NCBI GenBank assembly: GCA_025449115.1
Contig: JAHLKC010000035.1
Location: 232,593-296,592 of the forward strand
DNA from: Chytridium lagenaria
Lineage: Eukaryota > Chytridiomycota > Chytridiomycetes > Chytridiales > Chytridiaceae
Length of the DNA stretch: 64,000 nucleotides
Direction: 5' to 3'
Positions within the stretch are counted from its first letter, which is position 1, and each line of letters opens with the position of its first letter. Below the pieces are notes generated by a model. It saw only the letters and a list, made by a program, of their open reading frames with translations. It did no database searches and was not told where the DNA came from. The translations under genes and the position numbers were made by a program. This document shows positions 10,035 through 21,456 of this stretch, in pieces.

Positions 10035-12084
10035 TCATGCAATGTCAGCATAGACTTTGCAGGTAGGAGCAAAAGGATCAATCTCCTCGGGTCCATTCTT
10101 AGGTCCACTTAAAGCTAGGATCCGAAGAAACTACAAACGCACTCCTGGTGGCAGCAGTATACTTTGGCCAATTAGCCGCAGGTGAGCCTTTAGTAACAAA
10201 AGAGAGGAAGGCATTAGAGAGTTGCTCGCTAAGAGCGTTCTCTTCCTTTCCAACAAGGTCGATTTTCTTGTTAAAGAGGAAGGGAAGGTCGGAGCCGAAG
10301 GAGGAGCCACGATCGGCGGGGAGAACCTTGGAGTTGTGGTTGAAGACGTACTTGAACACGTTACCGCCAAGACTGCTTACCAAGTTAGCTGTGTTTCGCG
10401 CTCGGCAGATAAATGACACTTGGCTGTTTGATGTTAGTCGTGAACATACTGGTGCGGTTCTTACCCAGAGATAAAGTCAGCGGCAATGGAAGGAGGGAGA
10501 GTGGCAATATCTTGCTTGGCCTAACATACAGAGTGAGTGAAAGATAGTCTGATATTGTAAATACCAAGGCAACGTAAGCTTCGGGTCTAATAAAGATTGA
10601 AAGGAGAATGTCAAGCTCTTCAGCATTGGTAACAGCAGCAGTTCCAAGCCCCTAAAAAAAACCGTTATTTTATGATGAGTTAACAATATATTACCTCTTT
10701 AGCAACCGTTCCAACAAGGAGAGGCACAACATGAATATCCGGAGCGGATCCACCTGCAGGCGTTGCCGGGAAGAGGCTGTTTACCGCAAGACCAAACTTA
10801 GTGCCCGCCTGCACGCTTGCCGTAACAGTGCGACCAAGAAGCTCAAGAGCAGGAACACCACGGAGACACTCGATCACATCGGAACCTTCCGGGCAACTCT
10901 CACCAAGCTTGCGAAGAACAGCAGAGTGCTGAGGTGGGAACACTTGCTGAAGGGTTCTTTCACCACCGAAAGAATGACGGCTTTTTGGAAGGGGGCTGTG
11001 GGGACGTTGGGGCGTTTCCTGAGAAGAGCACTGACGAGAGAGGCACCCATGCCATGTCCGACGGCAGTAACCTTTGTGGCATCTCCTCCAAACCTTCCAA
11101 TGTTCTTCTTAACCCTTTTAAATCAGTTTAGTAAAAAGTATGCGCGATGAAGATAGTCGCTCATACCATTCAAAGACAAAGCTAACGTCAGCAAGTCCCG
11201 CGTTGCCAAGACCTTTTTCCAAAAATTCGGTGGGGTTGAACAGACCAAATACGTTTGAACGGTATGAGAAGGAGATGGCGATTACCCGGTCACCGTAGTA
11301 AGACTGGCGGACGATGTCGCTAAGGTCTACAAGCAACAGTCAGCATCAGTGTGGTTAATTTCAAAAGCTCTGACCAATTTGCCAAGGAGCAGAGGAGCGA
11401 CGGTCAGTTGGGTACGCGTTTCCATGAACTAAATCCCCACATATGTTAGTAAAATAGTCAATTCCCCATCATCCTACCATAAACCTGGAGAAGAAGAGTA
11501 TGTGTGTTAGAAGTGAAACATCCCCAACAAAAGGCAACAAAGAGAAACATAAACTCACAACAACGGGAAGAGTGTCGCTAGGCTTCACATTTGCCGGGAG
11601 CTACAAATACGGGTTAGCATACGTTTCCAATTATCCGCTATCAAATTACCCAAACGTTCAAGTACAGACAATCTAGAATTTAAGTTAATCACAACGAAAT
11701 ACTCCATCTTCTCGAATTCGTACCTTCTGAGGTCGCTTCCGTGAAAGACGCATCCTGAATACACATCGGAGCCAGTTTGTCGGCTTTGAAAGCCTTGGAG
11801 CTGGCTGCAAGAGCCTTAGGGGCCATAAATCGATTCGCACCGATGGGAGGTGCGGCATAGGGAACTCCGAGATATGAAATGACTTGAGCATCTGACGATG
11901 CAATGTAGGTGCCCTAGGGTCCGACATGTTAACACCACGACCACTTTTTCCACAGCAACAACATCGAGTCTCTTACATAGTCCAAGGCAACCTCGTTTAG
12001 TTTGAAAAAGGGAAGAGGCGCTGCGAGTGAAACGCTAGCCGCAAATAGAGTGCCAGCGATGGTGATGATGGTCGATGTCCTCAT
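10035..12084 (-). CDS. Secreted carboxylesterase-like (COesterase) protein lacking catalytic Ser and His
   Basis: It starts MRTSTIITIAGTLFAASVS, a signal peptide. The type-B carboxylesterase fold is recognisable in order: SYLGVPYAAPPIGANRF, LPVVVYVHGNAY, the YRSNVFGL and NAGLADVSFVFEW blocks, KNIGRFGGDATKVTAVGHGMG, VVPLLVGTVAKE, and FGSDLPFLFNKK near the C-terminus. The usual nucleophile elbow G-E-S-A-G reads G-H-G-M-G, so the Ser position is Gly. The usual (A/F/V)HG(S/Y)(E/D)LP reads SFGSDLP, so His is Phe. The oxyanion HGG is HGN. The acidic member (AKE) may remain. The protein is therefore probably non-catalytic, like neuroligin or thyroglobulin in the same fold. The Ser and His blocks read cleanly in frame. 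Breaks near 10930 and 10110 affect other parts; reading through the latter gives the stop at 10035. Role unknown; perhaps extracellular binding. Confidence 0.85.
11478..11484 (-). other. 7-nt micro-exon of the esterase-like gene
   Basis: On the minus strand ctccag, then GTTTATG, then gtagga. The next intron has a perfect TACTAAC branch site and ends ggatttag. Joining the flanking exons through these seven bases gives LPVVVYVHGNAYPTDRR in frame, the core strand and oxyanion loop of the fold. Skipping it breaks the frame. Confidence 0.8.
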
Positions 12085-12312
12085 TTCTATCGAGTATGTG
12101 CAGACGATGCTGTTGAGAATGATAAACTGGAATGGAAGAATGGATTCCAAAGCCGAGTGTTTAAATTGGACTGAGATGAGATTGACGCTCAGGATTGCCA
12201 TTGTCATCGCATACCGTTGTTCTCAAGCAGCCACATTATCGACATCGAGCTACACAGACAACAGGGACAAACGGTAGTCATCAGGTTGGTCACAGCTCCT
12301 TTCTGCCTTGCA

Positions 12313-12408
12313 GGGACAAAGGGCTACTCAACAATCCTTTCGAACCACTTTGTCCAATAGACAGAAAGGACAAAGCTACTCAACAAACTCTGTCGAACCA
12401 CGTTGTCC
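12313..12408. repeat. Two near-direct repeats of about 42 bp, 54-bp period
   Basis: Both copies read ggacaaag..ctactcaacaa..c..tcgaaccac.ttgtcc. Each copy is bounded by ggacaa and ttgtcc, so each can fold on itself. They lie between the esterase-like gene's 5' end and the 3' end of the GPALPP gene. Confidence 0.75.
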
Positions 12409-12552
12409 GAGGCGACTCCATCATCCAGAACCCATTAAGCACTTGTTGAAAGCTCCTTATTCAGCAGCTCAAAGCTACTACACTTTATTTACAAGCTTTA
12501 GTGCATGACGGTTTGAAGGAAATATTGGGCATCCGAAATAATAAAAAATGGG

Positions 12553-13823
12553 TCAAAGAAAAGTCTTCTTGCTGCCATGAGAAAACTTTGAATCTAGTTG
12601 GCCAGCTTGCTCCATTAACTTCTGTCTTGAACTGCTATCAATTCGACGTGCTCCAAGATCCTTATCGCGGTCAAATCTACGCTTAGAAACATCCTCTTCT
12701 TCGAATTTCTTTGCCTTAACGTATTCATTCGTGTGCATATCCATGAGGGACTTAGGTCGTATAGCTTCATTCTAGAAGAGCAGTCGAGTCATCATTAATC
12801 AGTAAGAGCAAGGTAAAAGAGGGCACGAACGTGTTTCTGAACAAAGTTCTGGGTTGTAATTTCTTCTTGTGTCAACTGCCTGTGTTCCATTTCCATCCTC
12901 TTCCGTTTATTCTAAAACAATATAAGCAAGGTTATGTATTTCAACTTACAGTTTCATCCTTAGGTTTCTCCTTCCTATCGCCTGGGAGAGCTGTCCATTC
13001 CGACTGATCCACCGTTAAAGACTTTGATTTACTGGCAAAGCTTCTCCCCTTCATGCCAACGAGCACTAATACTTCAGTGTGTATTAGCGGTAAGACACCC
13101 ACCTTCAGGTCCCTTGGATTGCGGAGGAACTAGCATCCATTCTTCACGTTGTACTTTGGCTTCAGTCTTCACAACTGGCTGTGCACGGGCCTCAATTTCC
13201 GCCAGCCGACGCTCTTGCTCCATTTCCTCCTATAGTTGAAGTCAGAATAAATAGTCATATAAATTATGCATACATACCACAAGATGCTCATATCCTTCAG
13301 GTAAGGGCAGGGGACCAACCACGTCGTCATCGCCGTCGTCTTGATTGACGTACGCAGCTGGAGTGAAATTGGCAGGAAGTGAAGGCCCCTTCCGCCTTGA
13401 AGAAGGGCCGGGAGCAGGACTTGGAGCCGTTTCCTTTTGTCTGTTTCGAAGGTGCGGGGGAAGCGCAGGTCCATACGGGTCCTCTCCCTCTGGTTCGTCG
13501 CTGCTGATAGATTTATTCTCAGGCTTTCGTAAGTGTGGAGGAAGTGCAGGTCCAATAGATGCTTCGTCTTCATAGGATTCAGATCTTTTGCGAAAGCTTG
13601 GAGGAAGAGAAGGCCCAATCCCAACATCTGTGTCGTCGTTATGGCGTGAAAAGTTTGACCGTATCGAAGGGCCAATATTCGCATCATCGTCAATGCTCTC
13701 CACCCGACGCCGAGAAGTTGGAGGAAGCGAAGGTCCGATATCGTCCTCTTCATCATTTGGATCGCTTGTTTGGCTGCGAAACCCTGGCGGAAGAACTGGG
13801 CCTATCGCTGCCCGTCTGTTCAT
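12553..13823 (-). CDS. GPALPP-motif (DUF3752) nuclear protein
   Basis: The start is MNRRAAIGPVLPPGF. The N-terminal half is a run of about eight GPxLPP-type motifs: IGPVLPP, IGPSLPP twice, IGPALPP, YGPALPP, KGPSLPA, VGPLPLP and a degenerate IGPSIRS. Each motif is followed by an acidic/Ser linker. The C-terminal half has REEWMLVPP, DQSEWTALPGDR, a basic KRKRMEMEHR helix and the family-final SKRRFDRDKDLGARR and FSHGSKKTFL blocks. This is the DUF3752/GPALPP1 architecture; the human and yeast relatives have no settled function and are nuclear or splicing-associated by inference. Introns are small, for example near 13240-13275 and 12910-12950. It is divergent from GatC. Confidence 0.85.
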
Positions 13824-14035
13824 CGTCCTTGAAATTGGAAGCAAGTCAAAAATGATGAGGCTGCAGAGAGTGGTGTGCCAGCTGAAGTCAGGACTTTGCA
13901 AAAGCAGACTCGACCTCACATACCCACGAAGGAACCACTTGACTCCTAAGCACGAATCTCCCTTTCCATCTCTGGTTTGTTCATGTGTTTATTCGCTTAA
14001 AGTGGCTCTCGTCGTACTTCAGAAGCCGGAACTGA

Positions 14036-14470
14036 TGTCATACTGATCTGAATACTAAGCCAAAAGAGGCATCATGGTCGATCCATGATATTCTTTCAAG
14101 AACCGAAAAAAGACGGGAGAGTCCATATTTCAGTTTGGCGGACGTTGAGCGATTGGCCGAACTGGCTGGGTTGAGAGTTCAGCAGGAGGAAGCTGGAAAG
14201 CTGACGCAAGACATTAATGATCTCTGCGCTATGGTTGAACCCATTCAAGACATTGATACGACTGGAATTAAACCGCTGGTATCAATAACCCATCGCTACC
14301 ATCCGTTGGTGGCAATGCGGGACGATATTGCTCGAGAATCTGTCACAGATCAGGACGCAGATGCCGGCGAAAAAGAGCTTTTTGGAAGACAGTTACTTAG
14401 ACACGCCCGAAAGTCAGAGGGTGGCTTCTACGTTGCCCCATCGTTGATAAGCTCAACTGCCGATGATTGA
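14036..14470 (+). CDS. GATC: Glutamyl-tRNA(Gln) amidotransferase subunit C, mitochondrial
   Basis: GatC is the small subunit of GatCAB, which makes Gln-tRNA(Gln) by transamidation in mitochondria. The readable frame has the WSIHDIL lead common to mitochondrial GatC, then FSLADVERLAELAGLRV, the LTQDINDL helix, VEPIQDIDTTGIKPLVSI and, near the C-terminus, ELFGRQLLRHARKSEGGFYVAP. The FxVP-type end (here FYVAP) and the VDTxGxxP block (here IDTTGIKP) are hallmarks. No ATG opens this frame, which starts after a stop just before 14036. The first exon or start (targeting peptide) is lost to a frame break or an unseen intron upstream. Length, about 110 residues plus leader, fits the family. Confidence 0.85.
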   Translation, partial: CHTDLNTKPKEASWSIHDILSRTEKRRESPYFSLADVERLAELAGLRVQQEEAGKLTQDINDLCAMVEPIQDIDTTGIKPLVSITHRYHPLVAMRDDIARESVTDQDADAGEKELFGRQLLRHARKSEGGFYVAPSLISSTADD

Positions 14471-14623
14471 TTGGGGGTTTTCGGTTTCTGTTCTGGACAA
14501 TGGACTTCTATAATAAATAACCAATAGGTCGTGCCGATGGGACTCTTTCTAAACTATTACAACCACAATCTATAGAACATCACGATTACAACATATTGCA
14601 AGGCACTGTAAAGAGCTCGTTAC

Positions 14624-17600
14624 ATGGAAGGTGATGCCAGTGGTGGACTTGTGAGCCGGTCTCGGCAAGGGTCCGCCAAAAAGTCAACAAACAAGTTGCT
14701 AATGAAAAAGTCAAGCAATGAGCTCTTAAACCGGTCAGAAAATCACTCTCGTGCAAGTCTAAGGCAGTTGGCGCCTGCAGAAGAGAAAGCGAAAGTTCCC
14801 GCGGAGGATCCTGAATACAAGTATGCTCTGGCTATGGCGGGGATGAATTTTGGAGTTGGATTGCCTGCTGGACAGGACAACGACGCCCCAAAATCCCTTG
14901 AAAACAAAAGAGCACATCTTCTTTAAAGAAAAGCACGTCTTCGTTAGCCGTTCGCGTGCTGGAAGCGTGAAAAAAATACCCCAACTTGATGTCATATCAA
15001 ACGACAGGAACACTTCAAATGGATCAAGGCTTGTAAAATCAAATATCACGTCCCATGAGCTCCATGCAATGTCATCTGGAAGTTCAATATCAGCAGGCCA
15101 TCAGCTGGACGCAGTGAAAGGAAAATCATTTGCTGGACCTACAAACATTATACGATCTCTTCCTAACCATGGTCAAGCAGTGGCGGAAAAGCTCAAGGAC
15201 TTGTCGCTGTTGAACCAAAGAAACAGAAAGGGCTAATGTAACTCTTCCCGCTATTGACTCCGCAATGAAATCTTCAAGTCTTCAAAAAGCATCTGGTGCT
15301 GTTCTCTTAAATTCCTCTACCACCTCATCAAACCCAGTGCAGGCCAAGCCATCAACAAAAATAAATCAAGTCAAGTTAGACCCGTCTCTGATCAAGCCCG
15401 ACACCTCCAAAGGGTGAGCCCAATCGGAGTCCTCATTATCAACAATAGACCCCACCACATGATGAACATCAACCTGATGTCAAGGTCATCGAGCCCCCAC
15501 ACCACCGTCTGCTAATACCGCACCGAACTTAATGATAGATGCGAATAAACACTCAAGAAAGCTAGTGAAGACGCGACCGACGGTGCCAGTGATGTCGGAT
15601 CGAATTCCCGATGGTCGGATATTGACACCCTCATGAGATTCGTGAAAGAATGCCTTCAATATCATGCCACTGCTCCTGAGTCAGTTCCCGAGAAACGTGC
15701 AGCTTCGACTGTATCCAACTCGTCGGCAGTGTCTTCACGAGGCCAAAAGGCAGGACAGCAACCTCAAACTCATGCAGACGGTAGACCAGTCTGGAAACCA
15801 GCTGGTGGGATGGACCCGACAAAGAGAGAAGAATTTTTTCGAAATCGTGAGTAGAACCATTTCTAAACTGCATTGCCTTTAAAAATATTTTTGATTGGTT
15901 ATTAAACCTCACGTTAAAGGTATGCGCGCGAAAGAGATTGCAGAAAGGACTAGGCAGGAGATATTGGCGAGTGGCCGCTATGACTCAGAAGATGATGATG
16001 AGAATTCGTCGTCTGTCGAAGCGAGCGAGGAATCTATTAGAGACGCGTTGGGACCTTTCAGTCGTCCAGGCAATGGAGGCCCTCCGCCGCTAGATCAGGA
16101 AGGAAACGAGCTCCCAACTGCAAATACATTTGCTCATACTATTTTAAAGGTCATGGATAAGTACGACACTCCCCTTCCAGCCAAAGCAGGTACGTACGAA
16201 AGCCTTTATACCTTTGCCGCATCTCGTCTTTTCTATGCTCTATCTAAGTTTCAATGCATTAACTAAACGCTGCAACACAAAAGCTGGCGACGCGGCAACC
16301 AATTTAGCTCAAGGCATGACTTTAAGTTCTCGACCATCTACCAGCCAGAAAAAGATTATCAGCTATCCCGTGCCGACAAAGAAGAAGAAGGTTACTTTAG
16401 TTGATGTACCTCCAACACCCGAGCCGCAACCAAACGAGCCGGAAATCGTGGAGCAAGTTGATGCCCCATTACCTCCAGAGCCCAAACCCGCTATCCCAGA
16501 ACTGACACCTAAAGAGAAGTTACATCGTAAAGCATTTTCATTTGTAAGCAAGCTGGATGAAGGCAAGTTTGTTGATTAAGTGACTAGGTTGGCCTAACAT
16601 TTTACTAGAACGCATGGCTCCTCGGCCACAACAGGACCCATGCACTCCTCATGAGATAAGAATGATATTTGTAAATGGTTTGGAAATGCTGTATACATAT
16701 CCACATTAATATTTTCAAGACTTTTCCATTTTGGATAGCTATATAACAAATCAACGTAATAACGAAATGGCAATGCTAGTAAGAGATGTTGATGTTGTCC
16801 CCACGGGAATATTGCAACCTCTCGAACCTGAACAAGTAACGGAAATGAGCTGGAATCTGTATCGTTACCTTAGGTCTATGAGCGAGTCATTTGTACATCA
16901 AGAAGTTGCCAAGGGGTTAGTGGAAATTATGGGTAAGTTATTCATATAATTCACTTTTGGAGTTATCACAAACTTTCTAATTTATGCTCCTACTCTGTTA
17001 TTTATAACAGAGGAAGATGAAGAAGACGAGCACAAAATGTTTGAGATCAAAAGACTGATAGCGAGACTACCCGAAAAGGAATTTATTAAGGTCAAGGCTG
17101 TCATTGGACATATTGAAAGGTACTTTAGTATAGGTTGTATCACAGTCTAATGTACATTAAGGCTGGCGAATATCAACCGATCCGTAGGAGTCACTTTACA
17201 CGCCTCTCTTTCCAACGTCTTTGCGCCAGTAATGCTTCGAAGACCCTGCAGAAAGATTGCTTCAAACGCCGAAGTCAAAACCCCTTTCGATAGGGCTTTC
17301 CGGGCTGGTTCCGCCTACACTGTCCATTCACGACATAGTGTAAGCAGTACCCAGCAAAGTGTAGCTCCACCTTTGGGTGCACCGACAGAAATAGATGATT
17401 GGGAGCGTCAATTCTGTGACCATGGCTGGCGGGGCGAGGCCAAATACGGCAGACGGGGCGGATAAAAACAACAGAAGCAGTGTCGCCTCAAACGCATACG
17501 GATCCCTTAAAAAGAAACGCGAACATGGGGCATCAATGGGTCACATGGTTGTGGCCGGAGTCACGCTGAAAGATCCCGCTTTGGACCCAGCGAAATGGGA

Positions 17601-18590
17601 GGCGTTGACAGTCGCTAGTGATTACACGGAAGATGAGCAATACTTTGATTCAGCGGAGAACGTAGTGCCGGTATCAGAATATGGTTCTCCACCTGCGCCT
17701 GAACCGGAGATAGACCAAGACATTACGGGCAAGTCTATTGACGACTTGGAATCAGATGCTGGGGAAGATTCACCCATGTATAACCAGGAACAAAATCACA
17801 CCAACCTCTGCAATGACAGATTCCGGGTCCTCTAACGGGAGACCGAGTTCAGCCGCGACAACTGCTCGGGGCAGAAAGAAGAAGGGTTTACGTCCTGTTC
17901 CGGGATTCCGCCAAGATTTCCCCGAACGTGACGCCGTAACTCCATTAATGCCACCCTCCATATCTCCTCAAGAGCTGCTCGCCATTATAACAAATCAAGC
18001 AGAAAGAGAGGAGACCCAAGAAGAAAGCAGTGAAATGGTGATGAGATAAGAGAGAGCGAGTTTGGTCAGATTTCTCTCAATGCTTCACCGCGTCGAGTCA
18101 AAGAAAGCCTAACAATCGTGACAGCAAAGCCTCTCACACGGCTTTCCACAATGACAGAGGTGGAGTCTGTTTTGTCCAACATTAGCAACATCAGCATGGG
18201 TATGTTAGAATCGAAAATATCAACGGCTGTCCGAACTTCTCCGTCATACGCCTTGCTGGAGGATGGCGACGGAAATGATGCATCTTCGCCAGGAGATGCT
18301 ATCGACTTTGGGATGACGACCCTGACGGATTTGGTTGGAACCTTGTCACAAGGAAAGGCATCGCACAGGCTTTATTTTTAGATGAGACGGTCAACACGGC
18401 TCAGGCAGCCGCTCTCGAACTCATGTTAAAATATTACGCAAACGTGTTTTTCTTGGAACACGTTCCAACAGCAGAGCGGTGGGAGGAATGGAGGTCCTCG
18501 TTCGAAACCACCACAGCAGTCATAACAACAGATTTTTCTGATTCTTGCTTTCACCCAAAAGCGTCTGTGACGCAACTCGATTGCATTTAA
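14624..18590 (+). CDS. Large Ser-rich protein with RhoGAP-like domain
   Basis: It begins MEGDASGGLVSRSRQGS; the first 600 codons are low-complexity, Ser/Pro/charged and probably disordered. A block near 17011-17250, FEIKRLIARLPEKEFIKVK, AVIGHIERLANINR and LHASLSNVFAPVMLRR, resembles the C-terminal half of RhoGAP domains (LP, HL..V, LA.VF.P.L.R). The arginine-finger half is not visible upstream, so the domain may be partial or unreadable. GAPs of this type speed GTP hydrolysis on Rho/Rac GTPases. Introns include 16934-17010 and 17121-17161. Several frame breaks are needed (about 14910, 15240-15620, 16580, 17460, 17830, 18050, 18380). The final frame reads LELMLKYYANVFF and stops at 18588-18590. 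It could be more than one gene; I favour one because all the frames run consecutively on the same strand. Confidence 0.55.
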
Positions 18591-19018
18591 GATCACAATA
18601 AAGGCGTTTGGAAAAATATCAAACCAAAATACTCAGTTAAACAAAAAATATTCTAAAGCTCTTAAAAATAATACATAAAAAAGACCAGCAATGAAAAATG
18701 ACAAAAAAAAAAGCAAAAAAGGCAGAGCCCCAAGATAATTCTGCCAATCGAAAAGAATGTATGCTAAGGGAAGGAGGAAATAACGAGACTGTATAGAGCT
18801 AAGGATGCAAAGGGAACATGCAACGCGCAAACGGCTCGCTTCTAAAACGTGAAACCGAGATAAAGATAATACGGACGAGGTAGGCAAAGAATTGACCAGA
18901 AGGCCTGAATGAAAACATTAAAGCAGCAAAACGTTGAGAGTTGAATGTAAAAGAAATAAAAGCAGGAAATTAAAGAGTTAAAAATAGTTGTAGCCATCGA
19001 ACAGCCTTCAAATTATGG
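18591..19018. other. Convergent intergenic
   Basis: This is A-rich DNA between the RhoGAP-like and Ser/Gln-rich stop codons. Nothing is recognised. Confidence 0.6.
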
Positions 19019-21456
19019 CTATGCCTTCGCTTGCGCTTCTACGTTAGGGACTAGCGGTGCTTTCACTTTTCCCTTGCCTTTTTCTGAGCGCTTTTTTTTC
19101 GCGGGAATGCTAGAAGCATGTGCTGGAGCGGGAATACCGTTAGGCCCACCAACGGAAGCTAACACACCAGGCTGAACGGGTCCAAACATTCCCAGTGGAG
19201 ACAAGGTATTAGCCTGTAAATTCGGGTTCGGATTTGTGTTGGATCGTGAGCGAAGTTTTGGTGGAGCCATACCGGCGTAATTTATGGTTGAGACGGTAGG
19301 TGATGAAGGGGGCGATAGGGATGTAGGTGAGCTGGGAGCAGAGGAGGATACCGGTGCGCCAGAGAATGTGGCAAGCTGAAGCTGAATTTGCTGTTGCAAT
19401 TGCGCGGCGGCAGCAATCTGAGCAATGTAGGAGAGGGCTGCGAGTTGCTGTTGCTGTTGCTGATGTTGGGCGTCCCCGGCTACGATCTGAGGTTGCATCA
19501 TGTACCCCATCGCGGCAGCGGCGGCAGCGACTCCATCCACGCTTTGCATGGGTGGAGCAGAAGGAGAAGTTCCGCCCTGTTTCAAGTTTCCTTTCGACCT
19601 CCTCATTTTCAGTCCATGACCGGAGGCAGTAGTCTGCGATGCCAAGTTACCATGGGACGATTTCTGCCGTTTGCTGAGAGATGGGATCCACTAACGTCCG
19701 TTGCGACTAATGTTGAGGATGCGGCCGAGGGAATGGATGACGAAACGGTAGACACATCCTCAGCGTTCTTCACAGCCATCGCAGCAGCGGCAGCAAGAGC
19801 TGTGGGCCTTCCACTACGCTTTCCAGCATTCACATTATCAAACGACCTTGACTGCGACAGATGAGGCTCCATGAGAAGCAGACCTTTGCGACATCGGCAC
19901 AGTCTGAGATGGCGCAGCTTTTGCGGAGCAGTTGCTCTTCCATTCACAGCATTCACACTCCGCACCCAGCTTTCCACATTTCCCGCCTCTCCAAGCGCCA
20001 CATTATCAGCAACAGCAGCACCAGCAAGGTTTGGGTTACTGTTAGATCCTCGAAGCTTCTTCTCCGGCTGAGACTGGGAGATGCGCGAGCATTATGATTA
20101 ATGTTACCCGACCCAGATCTTGAAACTGCTGCCCCTCCATTCAGACGCTGCTTGCGATCTCCGTTGCTCATGCCGGCTGTGTTTTGCCTCGACATAACGA
20201 TTGGCGAATTTGTGGACGATTGTGACGGCCTCCTACTGACGGATGCACCCGGCTTTGATCCGCTGATAGTAGAAGTATTGTGCCGCTTCATAGCAGGAGG
20301 CATGACAGTGTCTGAAGGAGGCGACATCATTTGGTTAACGTTGGCAACAACCGCTAGAGGCACATCGTCGTCACTCGAAGTATCTCTCTCATCATCAGAC
20401 CCAGCAGGAGTTGCATGCCCGCTGGTTCGACCCTTTAACGATTGTTTTCTGTCGAAAAAGAGTCCAATACGCGACCTTGATGTTGAACGAGATCTCGTCA
20501 CGCCAGCACCTGCATCGTTCAAAGTTTGAGCTGCATTTGGAATTGAGTCTGTTGCGCCAGACGACGTCCTTCTCCTTCCTTGCCTCCATCTCCCTCGCGA
20601 CTCATCACTGCCAGACAAGGTAGGTGACGGTGTATGGCGTAGTTGTTGAATTTGTTGACTGCTTTGAGATCTCGGTAGGTCAGACGACGAAGCCGCGAAG
20701 GACTGTTGAAGAGGTCCAGACCGGCTTTCGCGACCTGCGCTCTAAAGAATCCGGTTGTAAAGTGGAAGGCGATGACGACAAGGGGATGTCTGCACGATGT
20801 GCGGACGCAGCCCTTAATTCATCTCGGGAGGTGGATGGTGTTAGTGGAGGTGTGGGGGGAAGGCGAGGGTTTCGGTGATTTGGCTCGCGAGGTCTCAACA
20901 CCGATGCAGGGTTCGCGGACAACGACGACAATTCTGCTCCAGACCGGGAACCCGACATTGCTGCACGACGAAGTTCTTGTCTCGAAGCGTTAGCTGAATT
21001 CTCAGCTTCTCCGCGGATGAAACGATAAATATCGCTTGCAGAAACCTCGTTGGCGGGTGGAGCGCTGGAAGTCCCGCTTTCAGCACTTGGCTCCGGCTGT
21101 GGGGTTGAGCCCAAGCGGTACACCTTGTATGTGTTTCCATTGTCACCTCCCTGCTTGCGGTCAAGAGTTGGGGGGCTGGGATCGGGGAGTGCAGGACTAT
21201 CCATGAAGGAAGTTGTAGATGCGGTGCTCATCAACGATCCCAAGATGTCATCCATCAATGATCCCGTGACACTCTCCCCAGCTGCTGGGCCAAGATCCTT
21301 GCGAACGGTGGTTAAACCCACTGGCTCAGCAAGCATATTGGTTGAGTCCATCCGTGAAATCTCTAACCGGGCCAACGAGTCTGCTTCAGCTGAGGCAGCC
21401 TCTGCAGCCTTGTCTCTCTTGTCGGATTTCCGTTTAAAAAGGTTGAATCCAGCCAT
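19019..21456 (-). CDS. Ser/Gln/Ala-rich low-complexity protein of unknown function
   Basis: It begins MAGFNLFKRKSDKRDKAAEA and runs about 810 codons through four consecutive frames (breaks near 20690, 20020 and 19640). It contains many RxxS motifs (RRPSQS, SRRRSFEDL, SQSRSFDNV), an Ala-rich helix, a QHQQQQQQL tract, a Pro/Ser stretch and a Lys-rich end (KKKRSEKGKGKVKAP). No enzyme or known domain is visible. The composition resembles cytoplasmic or nuclear phospho-regulated scaffold or RNA-binding proteins, but this is composition only. Codon-level continuity on one strand with no opposite-strand family match supports a real gene. Confidence 0.6.

Noticed and set aside
10148..10474. Plus-strand ORF opposite the esterase-like gene
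   Set aside because: The minus strand carries the conserved esterase C-terminus; this is its shadow.
13345..14046. Plus-strand ORFs with GPL/GGSEGPI-like repeats
   Set aside because: They are the antisense reading of the GPALPP repeats; family motifs and splice sites are on the minus strand.
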